Shown here: positions 34,844-44,047 of the stretch, in pieces | How positions within the stretch are numbered: the first letter of the stretch is position 1 | Layout of the letters: each line of letters begins with the position of its first letter | Assembly: GCF_019904295.1 (NCBI RefSeq) | Contig: NZ_CP065359.1 | Coordinates: forward strand, 2,815,001 to 2,879,000 | Source: Ruegeria sp. SCSIO 43209 | GTDB taxonomy: Bacteria > Pseudomonadota > Alphaproteobacteria > Rhodobacterales > Rhodobacteraceae | DNA: 64,000 nucleotides | Reading direction: 5' to 3' | Position numbers and translations under genes: made by a program | The notes under the pieces: generated by a model | Databases searched by the model: none | What the model was told of the DNA's origin: nothing | What the model saw: only the letters and a program-made list of their open reading frames with translations

Positions 34844-36304
34844 ATGGGTATTTCGGTCGACACATTCTTTTTGGAACGCAATGGGCAAGGCACCTTACAG
34901 GCGCAGCTGCAACAGCTGATTGCCGAAGGCATTCTGTCAGGACGCTTCCACGTCGGGGAAAAGCTGCCCTCGTCCCGTAAACTTGCTGCCCATTTGGGTG
35001 TCAGCCGGATTACGGTCACGCTTGCCTATACTGAACTGCTGGCCAATGATTACCTGACCGCCAAAGGCCGGTCGGGATACTATGTTTCAGAAAATGCGCC
35101 AGTGCCGCCGACCTACACGCCAGTGCGGCGCGACACCGAAGTGGTTGACTGGGATCAGGCGTTTGCCCGCCGTTTCTCGGGCGGTGATGTGCTGACAAAA
35201 CCCAGCAACTGGCGTGACTACCGCTATCCCTTCATTTATGGCCAAGTCGACAGAAAGCTGTTCGATCATGCAAACTGGCGTCTCTGCGCAGTTCGGGCGT
35301 TGGGACATAAGGACTTTGATTCTCTGACCGGGGACTATGTCGATCAAGATGACCCGCTGCTGCTTGAATTCATCGCCCGGCATACTCTTCCCCGCCGTGG
35401 AATTGTAGCCCGGCCCGAAGAAATCTTGATCACCCTGGGCGCTCAGAACGCCCTTTGGCTGGCGTCTCGCATATTGCTGAACCGGAACCGTAGGGCAGCG
35501 ATCGAGGACCCCTGCTATTACGCCCTGCGCGATCTTCTGATTCACTCGGAATGCAAGCTGTCTTATCTGAAGGTCGACCGGGACGGGTTGCCCCCGGAAA
35601 CAATCCCTGACGATACCGACGTCATATTCACCACCCCCAGCCACCAGAGCCCGACAACCGCGACCATGCCGGTGGACCGCCGACATGCACTGCTGCGTCG
35701 TGCCCGCGAATTGGATGCCATGATCGTCGAGGATGACTATGAATTCGAAATGTCATTTCTTGGGGCCCCGTCACCGGCGCTCAGGTCAATGGATCGCGAT
35801 GGGCGGGTGATCTACGTAGGCAGCTTTTCCAAGTCGCTGTTTCCGGGGCTTCGATTGGGCTACATGGTCGGGTCCGAACCCTTTATCCGTGAAGCGCGCG
35901 CCCTGCGATCTCTGGTCTTGCGTCACCCTCCTGGCCACATGCAGCGAACCGCAGCCTACTTCCTATCGCTCGGCCACTATGATGCTCAGATCCGGCGCAT
36001 GTCTAAAACGCTGCAACGCCGTCGCGAAGCGATTGAGGAGGCGATTGGACAATATGGTCTGACTGTTGCTGGGCGCGGGATGCTGGGCGGATCATCGATC
36101 TGGATGCAAGCGCCGCTGCATGTAGACACCAGCAAACTGGCCCGAGACCTGCAGCGCCAAAGCGTCCATATCGAACCGGGTGAGGCATTTTTTTCAAGCC
36201 AGAACAGGCCAAAGAACTTTTATCGGCTGGGCTACTCTTCAATCTCGTCGGATCGTATCGAACCGGGAATCCAACAGATTGCTGAAGCGATCCGGCGTTC
36301 TTAA
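34844..36304 (+). CDS. tauR: TauR, MocR-type (GntR-aminotransferase) taurine regulator
   Basis: A 486-residue MocR-family activator: an N-terminal GntR winged helix (LQQLIAEGILSGRFHVGEKL, then SRKLAAHLGVSRITVTLAY), a linker, and a fold-type I aminotransferase domain whose PLP-binding lysine lies in VGSFSKSLFPGLRLGY. In TauR the aminotransferase domain senses taurine/PLP rather than catalysing. It is identified by direct adjacency to xsc and by paired direct repeats upstream of both genes; GabR- or PdxR-like alternatives are less likely here. tauABC and tpa are not in the window. Confidence 0.87.
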   Translation: MGISVDTFFLERNGQGTLQAQLQQLIAEGILSGRFHVGEKLPSSRKLAAHLGVSRITVTLAYTELLANDYLTAKGRSGYYVSENAPVPPTYTPVRRDTEVVDWDQAFARRFSGGDVLTKPSNWRDYRYPFIYGQVDRKLFDHANWRLCAVRALGHKDFDSLTGDYVDQDDPLLLEFIARHTLPRRGIVARPEEILITLGAQNALWLASRILLNRNRRAAIEDPCYYALRDLLIHSECKLSYLKVDRDGLPPETIPDDTDVIFTTPSHQSPTTATMPVDRRHALLRRARELDAMIVEDDYEFEMSFLGAPSPALRSMDRDGRVIYVGSFSKSLFPGLRLGYMVGSEPFIREARALRSLVLRHPPGHMQRTAAYFLSLGHYDAQIRRMSKTLQRRREAIEEAIGQYGLTVAGRGMLGGSSIWMQAPLHVDTSKLARDLQRQSVHIEPGEAFFSSQNRPKNFYRLGYSSISSDRIEPGIQQIAEAIRRS

Positions 36305-36309
36305 GCGCT

Positions 36310-36342
36310 CTGGACTTAAACCGCTACCGGTTCTGGCCCTAA
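36310..36342 (+). promoter_or_regulatory. Candidate TauR sites upstream of xsc
   Basis: Direct repeats CTGGACTTAA (36310-36319) and CTGGCCCTAA (36333-36342), 23 bases apart, lie 87-119 bases before the xsc ATG. The spacing of about two helical turns would put two TauR protomers on one face of the DNA. Confidence 0.65.
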
Positions 36343-36428
36343 CGCCACAGACACCCGTACGCCAAAACCGATCAGAAAACTGGGTGCAAAACCCCCGTTC
36401 CATCCTTCTATGATCGGAGATTACGCAG

Positions 36429-38204
36429 ATGAAGATGACCACCGAAGAAGCCTTTGTAAAAACCCTGCAGATGCATGGCATCGAACATGCGTTCGGTATC
36501 ATCGGCTCGGCCATGATGCCGATCTCCGACATCTTTGGCAAAGCAGGCATCACTTTCTGGGATTGTGCCCACGAAGGGTCCGGCGGCATGATGGCTGACG
36601 GCTACACCCGCGCAACCGGCAAGATGTCGATGATGATCGCCCAGAACGGCCCCGGCATCACCAATTTTGTGACCGCCGTCAAAACTGCCTATTGGAATCA
36701 CACTCCGCTGCTGCTGGTCACTCCGCAGGCCGCAAACAAGACCATGGGTCAAGGTGGGTTCCAGGAAATGGAGCAGATGCGCATGTTCGCAGACTGCGTT
36801 TGCTACCAGGAAGAGGTGCGTGACCCCAGCCGTATGGCAGAGGTTCTGAGCCGCGTAATCATGAACGCCAAGCGCGCTTCGGCACCTGCGCAGATCAACG
36901 TTCCGCGCGACTTCTTCACTCAGGTGATCGACATCGAGCTGCCTGCTGTTGTTGAGTTTGAACTGCCTTCGGGTGGTGCATCGGCCGTATCCGAAGCTGC
37001 CGCTCTGCTGTCGAACGCAAAGAACCCAGTTATCCTGAACGGTGCAGGCACCGTTCTGTCGAAAGGCGGCATCGAAGCGTCGAAAGCACTGGCCGAGCGT
37101 CTGGACGCTCCGGTTTGCGTTGGCTACCAGCACAATGACGCTTTCCCCGGCTCGCACCCACTGTTCGCTGGCCCGCTGGGCTATAACGGCTCGAAAGCCG
37201 GTATGCAGCTGATTAAGGAAGCAGACGTTGTTTTGTGCCTCGGCACCCGCTTGAACCCGTTCTCGACCCTCCCGGGCTACGGAATGGAATACTGGCCTGC
37301 AGATGCGAAAATCATTCAGGTCGACATCAATCCTGACCGTATCGGCCTGACCAAGAAGGTCTCGGTTGGTATCGTCGGCGATGCGGCAACTGTTGCCACA
37401 AATATCCTGAACCAGCTTTCTGATACCGCTGGTGACGAAGGCCGTGACGCACGCAAGGCGAAGATTGCGGAAACCAAATCGCGCTGGGCGCAAGAACTGA
37501 CCTCGATGGATCACGAGCAGGACGATCCGGGCACCACCTGGAACGAACGCGCACGCGCTGCCAAGCCGGACTGGCTGAGCCCGCGCAAAGCATGGCGCGC
37601 GATTCAGTCCGCGCTGCCGAAAGAGGCGATCATCTCGTCCGACATCGGCAACAACTGCGCCATCGGCAACGCCTATCCTTCGTTTGAAGAAGGCCGCAAG
37701 TATCTGGCCCCCGGCCTGTTCGGCCCCTGTGGCTATGGTCTGCCTTCGGTCATTGGCGCGAAGATCGGCTGCCCGGATGTACCGGTTGTCGGCTTCTCTG
37801 GCGACGGTGCCTTCGGCATTGCAGTCACCGAACTGACCGCCATCGGTCGCGAAGAATGGCCCGCCATCACTCAGGTTGTGTTCCGCAACTACCAGTGGGG
37901 TGCGGAAAAGCGCAACTCGACCCTGTGGTTCGATGACAACTTCGTCGGCACCGAGCTGGACACAAAAGTGTCCTATGCCGGCATCGCCAACGCCTGTGGC
38001 CTGAAAGGCGTCATCGCGCGCACTCAGGATGAACTGACAGCGGCGCTGAGCCAGGCGATCGAGGACCAGAAGAACGGCATCACCACCCTGATCGAAGCAA
38101 TGATCAACCAGGAACTGGGTGAACCCTTCCGTCGCGACGCGATGAAGAAGCCGGTTGAGGTTGCAGGTATCGACGCAAGCGACATGCGTCTGCAGCAGGT
38201 TTGA
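36429..38204 (+). CDS. xsc: Sulfoacetaldehyde acetyltransferase
   Basis: Thiamine-diphosphate enzyme that turns sulfoacetaldehyde and phosphate into acetyl phosphate and sulfite, the desulfonation step of taurine and isethionate breakdown. The 591-residue protein has the ThDP fold in three parts: the N-terminal Pyr domain (IEHAFGIIGSAMMPISDIF; CAHEGSGGMMADGYTRATGK), a central domain, and the PP domain with GDGAFGIAVTELTAIGREEW as the GDG-Mg motif. The sequence resembles Xsc rather than acetolactate synthase, and tauR/soeABC flank it. CGGAG precedes the ATG. The usual partner pta is not adjacent. Confidence 0.95.
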   Translation: MKMTTEEAFVKTLQMHGIEHAFGIIGSAMMPISDIFGKAGITFWDCAHEGSGGMMADGYTRATGKMSMMIAQNGPGITNFVTAVKTAYWNHTPLLLVTPQAANKTMGQGGFQEMEQMRMFADCVCYQEEVRDPSRMAEVLSRVIMNAKRASAPAQINVPRDFFTQVIDIELPAVVEFELPSGGASAVSEAAALLSNAKNPVILNGAGTVLSKGGIEASKALAERLDAPVCVGYQHNDAFPGSHPLFAGPLGYNGSKAGMQLIKEADVVLCLGTRLNPFSTLPGYGMEYWPADAKIIQVDINPDRIGLTKKVSVGIVGDAATVATNILNQLSDTAGDEGRDARKAKIAETKSRWAQELTSMDHEQDDPGTTWNERARAAKPDWLSPRKAWRAIQSALPKEAIISSDIGNNCAIGNAYPSFEEGRKYLAPGLFGPCGYGLPSVIGAKIGCPDVPVVGFSGDGAFGIAVTELTAIGREEWPAITQVVFRNYQWGAEKRNSTLWFDDNFVGTELDTKVSYAGIANACGLKGVIARTQDELTAALSQAIEDQKNGITTLIEAMINQELGEPFRRDAMKKPVEVAGIDASDMRLQQV

Positions 38205-38224
38205 ATGCTGTCAAAAACATAAGT

Positions 38225-38246
38225 CGGACCGGGTTCAACCGGTCCG
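38225..38246 (+). terminator. Hairpin after xsc
   Basis: CGGACCGG (38225-38232) pairs with CCGGTCCG (38239-38246) around GTTCAA, 20 bases after the xsc stop. It lacks a good U-run, so soeABC may be partly read through from xsc. Confidence 0.5.
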
Positions 38247-38374
38247 CTTAAAGAAAAGCAGAGGAAGGGGGTGCCTGCACTCTCTTCCTCTATATGGTTG
38301 AGCCCGGTGTGCTTACGCTCCAGTGTGTTCAACACGTACAGGTACCAAGGCGATCCGCCACAGGGAGAGACAGC

Positions 38375-41191
38375 GTGAATCAACAACCGAACCTCAACCT
38401 ATCCCCACCCGTGTCAGACGAGATCCGCCGGACTACATGCTACATGTGTGCCTGCCGCTGCGGTATCAACGTGCACATGAAGGATGGGAAGGTCGCCTAT
38501 ATCGAAGGCAATCGGGATCATCCGGTAAACAAGGGCGTTCTCTGCGCCAAAGGCAGCGCAGGAATCATGCAGGTGAACGCCCCGTCGCGCCTACGCGCAC
38601 CGCTCAAACGGGTCGGCCCGCGTGGGTCTGGCGAGTTCGAAGAGATCAGTTGGGACGAGGCGCTCGAGATCGCTGTCGGTTGGCTAAAACCGATCCGCGA
38701 AGACAACCCTGAGAAACTGGCCTTTTTCACCGGCCGTGATCAGAGCCAGAGCTTCACCAGTTTCTGGGCACAGAATTTCGGCACCTGTAACTATGCGGCC
38801 CATGGCGGGTTCTGTTCGGTCAACATGGCAGCCGGTGGCATCTACACGATGGGCGGTGCATTCTGGGAATTCGGTCAGCCCGACTGGGATCACACCAAGC
38901 TGTTCATGCTGTTCGGCGTGGCAGAAGACCACGACAGCAACCCGATTAAAATGGGCATCGGCAAGATCAAGGCGCGCGGTGCCCGGGTGATTGGGGTAAA
39001 TCCGATCCGCTCGGGCTATAACGCCGTGGCAGATGATTGGGTCGGCATCACCCCCGGTACCGATGGCCTGTTCATCTTGTCGATGATCCATGTGCTGATG
39101 AAGGCAGGCAAAATCGACCTGGATTACCTAAGTCGCTACACCAACGCGCCGGTCCTGATCAACGCATCCGACGGTCCGGAAAAGGGTCTGTTCCTGAAAG
39201 ACGATGACGGCAAGCCATTGGTCATCGACCGCAATACCGGCAAGCTGACTGCTTTCGACACCCCCGGCGTCCGCCCTGACCTATCAGCGACCTACGAAAA
39301 GGACGGTGTCACTCACCGCCCCGTCTTCCACCAAATGGCAGAACGGTATCTGGCGGATGAATACGCCCCCGAGGCAATCGCAGATAAATGCGGCGTGCCG
39401 GCGACCCGCATTCGCGCGATTGCTGGCGAGTTGGCCCGTGTGGCCTTTGATGAAGCGTTCGAACTGGACCATGAATGGATCGATTTCCGGGGCGAGAAAC
39501 ACTCGAAGATGATTGGTCGCCCCGTCGCGATGCACTCGATGCGCGGCGTTTCAGCCCATGCCAACGGTTTCCAGACCTGCCGCGCCCTGCATGTGCTGCA
39601 GATCCTGCTTGGAACGGTCGAAGTCCCCGGCGGCTTCCGCTTCAAGCCGCCCTACCCTAAGCCAGTTGAGGCGCATCCGACTCCGCATTGTAAGGTGACG
39701 CCGAATACGCCGCTGGACGGGCCGCATCTGGGGTTTGTTCGCGGCCCCGAGCATCTGGCGCTGAAAGAAGACGGCAGCCCGGCGCGGATCGACAAAGCGT
39801 TTACATGGGAAAACCCGATGTCCAGCCACGGGCTGATGCATATGGTGATCTCGAACGCACATGCGGGCGATCCCTACAAGATCGACGCGTTGTTCATGTA
39901 CATGGCGAACATGTCCTGGAACTCGACCATGAACACCAAGGGTGTCATGGAGATGCTGACGGACAAGGATGAGAACGGCGACTACGTGATCCCGCATATC
40001 ATCTATTCCGATGCTTATTCCTCGGAAATGGTGGCCTATGCCGACCTTATCCTGCCCGATACAACTTATCTGGAACGACACGACTGTATCTCGCTACTGG
40101 ACCGCCCGATCTGCGAGGCCGAGGCAGCGGCAGACGCGATCCGCTGGCCGGTGATTGAACCCGACCGCGACGTACGCGGCTTCCAGTCGGTTCTGATTGA
40201 TCTGGCCAACCGCATGGGCCTGCCCGGCTTTACCAACGATGATGGCAGCGCCAAGTGGACGGATTACGCCGACTATATCGTCAACCACGAACGCAAGCCG
40301 GGGATTGGACCGCTTGCCGGTTTCCGGGGCGAAAACGGCGACAAGGAAGGTCGTGGCGAGGTTAACCCCGACCAATTGAACCAATACATCGAGAATGGTG
40401 GCTTCTATGTCGCGCATATTCCCGAAGGTGCGGATTACTACAAACCTTGGAACACTGCCTATCAAGACTGGGCTGTGGGCATGGGTATCTATGACAGCCC
40501 ACAGCCCTATCTATTCCAGCTCTATTCCGAGCCGATGCGTAAATTCCAACTGGCCGCCGAAGGCTACGGGGAACGCCAGCCCCCAGATCACCTGCGCGCG
40601 CAGATCCAAGATACAATGGACCCCCTGCCCATTTGGTACGAAACCGATCAGACCGGCAATGAAGGCTTCACCGTCAACGCTCTGACCCAGCGGCCAATGG
40701 CGATGTATCATAGTTGGGGCACACAAAACGCCTGGTTGCGTCAGCTGCATGGGCGCAACCCGCTATACGTCCCGACCAAGCTGATGCGTGAACACGGGCT
40801 GCAAGACGGCGATTGGGCCAAAGTCAGCTCTCCACATGGCGAGATCACGGTACCCGTCATGGAGATGGCTGCGCTGAACAACAATACCGTGTGGACTTGG
40901 AATGCCATCGGAAAGCGCAAAGGGGCCTGGGCCTTGCAGAAAGACGCCCCCGAGGCCACCAAGGGTTTCCTGCTCAACCACCTGATCCACGAGCTGCTGC
41001 CCCCCAAAGGTGACGGCCTGCGCTGGGCAAACTCTGATCCGATCACCGGTCAGGCCGCCTGGTTCGATCTGAAGGTAAAAATCGAAAAGGCCGCCGCTCC
41101 AAGCGATGCTGAAAGCCAGCCAGAATTCGCTCCAATCAAATCGCCGGTCGGGCAAGGGCCAAAGGATTTGGCCTGGAAGGTGGGCAAATGA
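38375..41191 (+). CDS. soeA: Sulfite dehydrogenase (quinone), molybdopterin subunit SoeA
   Basis: Catalytic subunit of the membrane-bound, cytoplasm-facing SoeABC complex, which oxidises sulfite to sulfate. The 938-residue protein belongs to the DMSO-reductase family: an N-terminal [4Fe-4S] site (TCYMCACRCG ... VLCAKG), then molybdopterin domains and the C-terminal cap (VSSPHGEITVPVMEMA). There is no twin-arginine signal, as known for SoeA. I chose GTG at 38375 (MNQQPNLNLSPP) with GGAG upstream. Placement after xsc, which releases sulfite in the cytoplasm, is the strongest evidence for the substrate; a generic CISM oxidoreductase remains the fallback. Confidence 0.88.
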   Translation: MNQQPNLNLSPPVSDEIRRTTCYMCACRCGINVHMKDGKVAYIEGNRDHPVNKGVLCAKGSAGIMQVNAPSRLRAPLKRVGPRGSGEFEEISWDEALEIAVGWLKPIREDNPEKLAFFTGRDQSQSFTSFWAQNFGTCNYAAHGGFCSVNMAAGGIYTMGGAFWEFGQPDWDHTKLFMLFGVAEDHDSNPIKMGIGKIKARGARVIGVNPIRSGYNAVADDWVGITPGTDGLFILSMIHVLMKAGKIDLDYLSRYTNAPVLINASDGPEKGLFLKDDDGKPLVIDRNTGKLTAFDTPGVRPDLSATYEKDGVTHRPVFHQMAERYLADEYAPEAIADKCGVPATRIRAIAGELARVAFDEAFELDHEWIDFRGEKHSKMIGRPVAMHSMRGVSAHANGFQTCRALHVLQILLGTVEVPGGFRFKPPYPKPVEAHPTPHCKVTPNTPLDGPHLGFVRGPEHLALKEDGSPARIDKAFTWENPMSSHGLMHMVISNAHAGDPYKIDALFMYMANMSWNSTMNTKGVMEMLTDKDENGDYVIPHIIYSDAYSSEMVAYADLILPDTTYLERHDCISLLDRPICEAEAAADAIRWPVIEPDRDVRGFQSVLIDLANRMGLPGFTNDDGSAKWTDYADYIVNHERKPGIGPLAGFRGENGDKEGRGEVNPDQLNQYIENGGFYVAHIPEGADYYKPWNTAYQDWAVGMGIYDSPQPYLFQLYSEPMRKFQLAAEGYGERQPPDHLRAQIQDTMDPLPIWYETDQTGNEGFTVNALTQRPMAMYHSWGTQNAWLRQLHGRNPLYVPTKLMREHGLQDGDWAKVSSPHGEITVPVMEMAALNNNTVWTWNAIGKRKGAWALQKDAPEATKGFLLNHLIHELLPPKGDGLRWANSDPITGQAAWFDLKVKIEKAAAPSDAESQPEFAPIKSPVGQGPKDLAWKVGK

Positions 41192-41204
41192 CCCGATCCG
41201 TTCT

Positions 41205-41252
41205 TCATCTGGCTATAAATATCTCGGGGTCTGGGGCAGAGCCCCAGCCCGC
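41205..41252 (+). repeat. Dispersed intergenic repeat, copy A
   Basis: Begins CATCTGGCTATAAATAT, then CTCGGGG, then a small hairpin CTGGGG-CAGAG-CCCCAG. It lies between soeA and soeB inside an operon. Two related copies are at 42920-42978 (minus) and 54834-54893 (plus). Confidence 0.65.
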
Positions 41253-41282
41253 CCTGACCACAATCGCAGAGGCAAGGCAGTC

Positions 41283-42032
41283 ATGACCCAGCTCCCCCAA
41301 TCAACCGAACGCAAGATGGGTCTGGTCATTGATCTGGACACCTGCGTTGGCTGCCATGCCTGCGTCATTTCATGCAAAGGCTGGAACACCGAAAACTACG
41401 GCGCGCCACTGTCGGATCAGGATGCTTATGGTGCTGACCCTTCAGGCACCTTCCTGAACCGGGTGCACTCTTACGAGGTGCAACCCGCCGAAGGGCATGC
41501 CCAATTGATCCACTTCCCAAAATCCTGCCTGCATTGTGAAGACGCACCCTGCGTGACCGTCTGCCCCACCGGTGCCAGCTACAAGCGGGTCGAGGACGGA
41601 ATCGTTCTGGTCAACGAAAATGACTGCATCGGCTGCGGCCTGTGCGCGTGGTCCTGCCCCTATGGCGCACGCGAACTGGATCAGGCCGAAGGCGTTATGA
41701 AGAAATGCACGCTTTGCGTCGATCGGATTTACAACGAGAACCTACCCGAGGTGGATCGTGTGCCCTCTTGTGTGCGCACCTGCCCAGCGGGTGCCCGGCA
41801 TTTTGGCGATCTCGGCGACCCTGACAGCGATGTCAGCAGGTTGGTCGCCGAACGTGACGGCATGGACCTGATGCCTGAACAGGGCACCAAACCCGTCAAC
41901 AAATACCTGCCGCCCCGACCCAAGGACAAAATTGAGGAGCAGATAGACATCCTAGCCCCTCTGCTGGCCCCGGTCGCCGAAGAGCCCAAGGGTTTCCTCG
42001 GCTGGCTCGACAAGACCCTGGAGAAGCTCTGA
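41283..42032 (+). CDS. soeB: Sulfite dehydrogenase, iron-sulfur subunit SoeB
   Basis: Electron-transfer subunit of SoeABC. The 249-residue protein has four [4Fe-4S] cysteine groups in the DmsB/NrfC pattern: CVGCHACVISC, CLHCEDAPCVTVCP, CIGCGLCAWSCP and CTLCV with CVRTCP. It has no signal peptide and so stays in the cytoplasm with SoeA. ATG at 41283 (MTQLPQSTERKMG) is used; the open frame upstream overlaps the end of soeA and the intergenic repeat. It overlaps soeC by one base (TGATG). Confidence 0.92.
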   Translation: MTQLPQSTERKMGLVIDLDTCVGCHACVISCKGWNTENYGAPLSDQDAYGADPSGTFLNRVHSYEVQPAEGHAQLIHFPKSCLHCEDAPCVTVCPTGASYKRVEDGIVLVNENDCIGCGLCAWSCPYGARELDQAEGVMKKCTLCVDRIYNENLPEVDRVPSCVRTCPAGARHFGDLGDPDSDVSRLVAERDGMDLMPEQGTKPVNKYLPPRPKDKIEEQIDILAPLLAPVAEEPKGFLGWLDKTLEKL

Positions 42033-42919
42033 TGCACCCGGCACCTTCCGTTATCATCTTTACCACCCTGTCCGGTCTCGGATTTGGACTCTTGTTCTTC
42101 CTGGGGCTCGGCATACCTGACGTCTCGGGCTGGGTCGCGTTTGTGTTTTTCGCAATTGCCTATGGCTTGTCCGTCGGCGGTTTGCTCGCGTCGACCTTCC
42201 ACCTCGGCCACCCAGAGCGCGCTTGGAAAGCCTTCACCCAATGGCGCTCAAGCTGGCTCAGCCGCGAAGGCTGGTGCGCGGTCATCGCGCTGCTCGTCAT
42301 GGGGCTCTATGCAATTGGTGCGGTCTTTCTAGGCCAACGCTGGGGTGTGCTGGGCTGGATCGGGGCGGCATTCTCGCTGGCCACGGTCTTCACCACATCG
42401 ATGATCTACACGCAGCTTAAGACCATCCCACGCTGGAACATGAACCTGACACCAGCCATGTTCTTGTCGTTCAGCCTTGCAGGCGGGGCGTTGTTGGCCG
42501 GAGCAGAAGCGCTTGCCCCTTGGTTGCTGGCCATTGCCGGCGCTGTACAGCTTGCCTATTGGGCCAAGGGCGACGGTGCGTTGTCCCGATCGGGAACCAC
42601 GCTGGCAACCGCGACAGGGCTTGGTGAGCGAGGCGCTGTCCGCGCATTCGAACCACCTCATACAGGTACAAACTATCTGCTGCGTGAGTTTGTGCATGTG
42701 GTCGGTCGGAAGCATGCGCAGAAACTACGGATGATATCTTTTGGTCTGGCTTTTGTGCTGCCTTTACTGCTGCTTCTGATCCCCTTTGGCGGCGTTCTGA
42801 TCAAGCATGTCTTTGCGCTTGTGGCGGTGTTGTCGCATGTCACCGGCGTTGCTGTTTCACGCTGGTTGTTCTTCGCGCAAGCAGAGCATGTGGTTGGGTT
42901 GTACTACGGCAAGCGTTGA
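42032..42919 (+). CDS. soeC: Sulfite dehydrogenase, membrane anchor SoeC (DmsC/NrfD-like)
   Basis: Membrane anchor that passes electrons to the quinone pool. The 295-residue protein has about eight helices (first MHPAPSVIIFTTLSGLGFGL; last ending FFAQAEHVVGLYYGKR) and the DmsC-type motif FHLGHPERAWKAFTQWRSSW. The ATG overlaps the soeB stop (TGATG), so translation is coupled. It is the final gene of soeABC and is followed by an intergenic repeat. Confidence 0.92.
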   Translation: MHPAPSVIIFTTLSGLGFGLLFFLGLGIPDVSGWVAFVFFAIAYGLSVGGLLASTFHLGHPERAWKAFTQWRSSWLSREGWCAVIALLVMGLYAIGAVFLGQRWGVLGWIGAAFSLATVFTTSMIYTQLKTIPRWNMNLTPAMFLSFSLAGGALLAGAEALAPWLLAIAGAVQLAYWAKGDGALSRSGTTLATATGLGERGAVRAFEPPHTGTNYLLREFVHVVGRKHAQKLRMISFGLAFVLPLLLLLIPFGGVLIKHVFALVAVLSHVTGVAVSRWLFFAQAEHVVGLYYGKR

Positions 42920-42978
42920 TGGGGGCTCTGCCCCGTCGCGGTAAGCCGCGCCTCCCCCGAGGTATTTCTAGCCAGATG
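42920..42978 (-). repeat. Dispersed intergenic repeat, copy B
   Basis: On the minus strand it begins CATCTGGCTAGAAATAC, then CTCGGGG and ends GGGGCAGAGCCCCC. It carries an extra internal hairpin (GCGCGGCTTACCGCG). It begins immediately after the soeC stop. Same family as 41205-41252 and 54834-54893. Confidence 0.65.
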
Positions 42979-42995
42979 AAATTTGGATCCCGAAT

Positions 42996-43032
42996 TAAAA
43001 AAGGGCGGCGCTCGATCTTCGAGGCCGCCCTT
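42996..43032 (-). terminator. Rho-independent terminator of dapA
   Basis: AAGGGCGGC (43001-43009) pairs with GCCGCCCTT (43024-43032). On the minus strand the stem is followed by TTTTTTAATT. It lies 19 bases past the dapA stop. Confidence 0.82.
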
Positions 43033-43051
43033 ACGAGTCCGTATATTGATT

Positions 43052-43924
43052 TCAGATTAATCCAGCATGCGCCATTGCTGCTTCGATAGCGGCTTTGGTG
43101 CTGTCTTCCAGCTCGGTCAGAGGCGAGCGCACTTCGGTGCTACACAGGCCAAGTTTGCTGAGCGCGTATTTTGCGCCGACCAGACCGGGCTCGATGAAGA
43201 TCGCTTCGTGCAGGGGCATCAGGCGGTCCTGATACTCCAGCGCCATTTCGTAGTCGCCATTCAGCGTTGCCTGCTGGAATTCAGCACAGAGCTTCGGAGC
43301 CACGTTTGCGGTGACCGAGATGCAGCCCACTCCGCCATGAGCGTTGAAGCCCAGTGCAGTCGCGTCTTCCCCGGATAGCTGGCAGAAATCCGCACCACAG
43401 CTTGCACGCTGCTGGCTGACGCGCGCCAGATCTCCGGTCGCGTCCTTGACCCCGATGATGCGCGGCAGTTTCGCCAACTCACCCATCGTTGCAGGAGTCA
43501 TGTCGATGACCGAACGACCCGGGATGTTGTAGATGATGATCGGGATATCGGCACTGTCATGCAGAGTTTGGAAATGCGCCAGCAGCCCTTTCTGGGTCGG
43601 CTTGTTGTAATAGGGGGTTACGACCAGCGCCGCATCCGCACCGATTTTTTGCGCAAACTGAACAAACCGAATGGCCTCGACAGTATTGTTGGAGCCCGCG
43701 CCTGCGATTACAGGCACGCGACCTGCTGCAGCCTTCACCACTTCGGCGATAACCCTTTCATGTTCTTCATGGCTGAGAGTCGGGCTTTCGCCGGTCGTAC
43801 CAACCGGAACCAGACCGGTCGAACCTTGCTGTAATTGCCATTCCACCAAGTGTTTGAGCGTTTCCAGGTCCAACGCGCCGTTGCTGAACGGGGTGACCAG
43901 GGCTGGCATTGAGCCTTTAAACAT
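43052..43924 (-). CDS. dapA: 4-hydroxy-tetrahydrodipicolinate synthase
   Basis: Condenses pyruvate and aspartate semialdehyde in lysine and diaminopimelate synthesis. The 290-residue TIM-barrel protein shows [10 protein letters not shown] at the start, [21 protein letters not shown] with the active-site Tyr, the GRSVIDMTP Arg, and [11 protein letters not shown] with the Schiff-base lysine. All catalytic residues of the DapA group appear, which favours it over other family aldolases. It is divergent from the lytic transglycosylase gene, an apt neighbour in cell-wall metabolism. Confidence 0.95.
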   Translation of the reverse strand: MFKGSMPALVTPFSNGALDLETLKHLVEWQLQQGSTGLVPVGTTGESPTLSHEEHERVIAEVVKAAAGRVPVIAGAGSNNTVEAIRFVQFAQKIGADAALVVTPYYNKPTQKGLLAHFQTLHDSADIPIIIYNIPGRSVIDMTPATMGELAKLPRIIGVKDATGDLARVSQQRASCGADFCQLSGEDATALGFNAHGGVGCISVTANVAPKLCAEFQQATLNGDYEMALEYQDRLMPLHEAIFIEPGLVGAKYALSKLGLCSTEVRSPLTELEDSTKAAIEAAMAHAGLI

Positions 43925-44047
43925 GGAACGCTCCTTAGGTGTTTTTTGCGCACCGGTCTGTCACGATTAAGGGTTTGTGAGTTGATCCCGGCGGTGCAAG
44001 GTTTATCCTGCATGGCTGTATCCTTGGTTTGTTGGGGAATGCAAGGG

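Noticed and set aside
36408..37514. Open frame (368 codons) antisense to xsc
   Set aside because: Shadow frame over a conserved thiamine-diphosphate enzyme.
36429..38204. Acetolactate synthase as an alternative for Xsc
   Set aside because: Same enzyme superfamily, but the protein resembles Xsc, and tauR with its sites and soeABC flank it; there is no ilvN-type small subunit.
38375..42919. Formate dehydrogenase or polysulfide reductase as an alternative for SoeABC
   Set aside because: SoeA has no twin-arginine signal and the context after xsc favours sulfite; no formate-associated gene is near.
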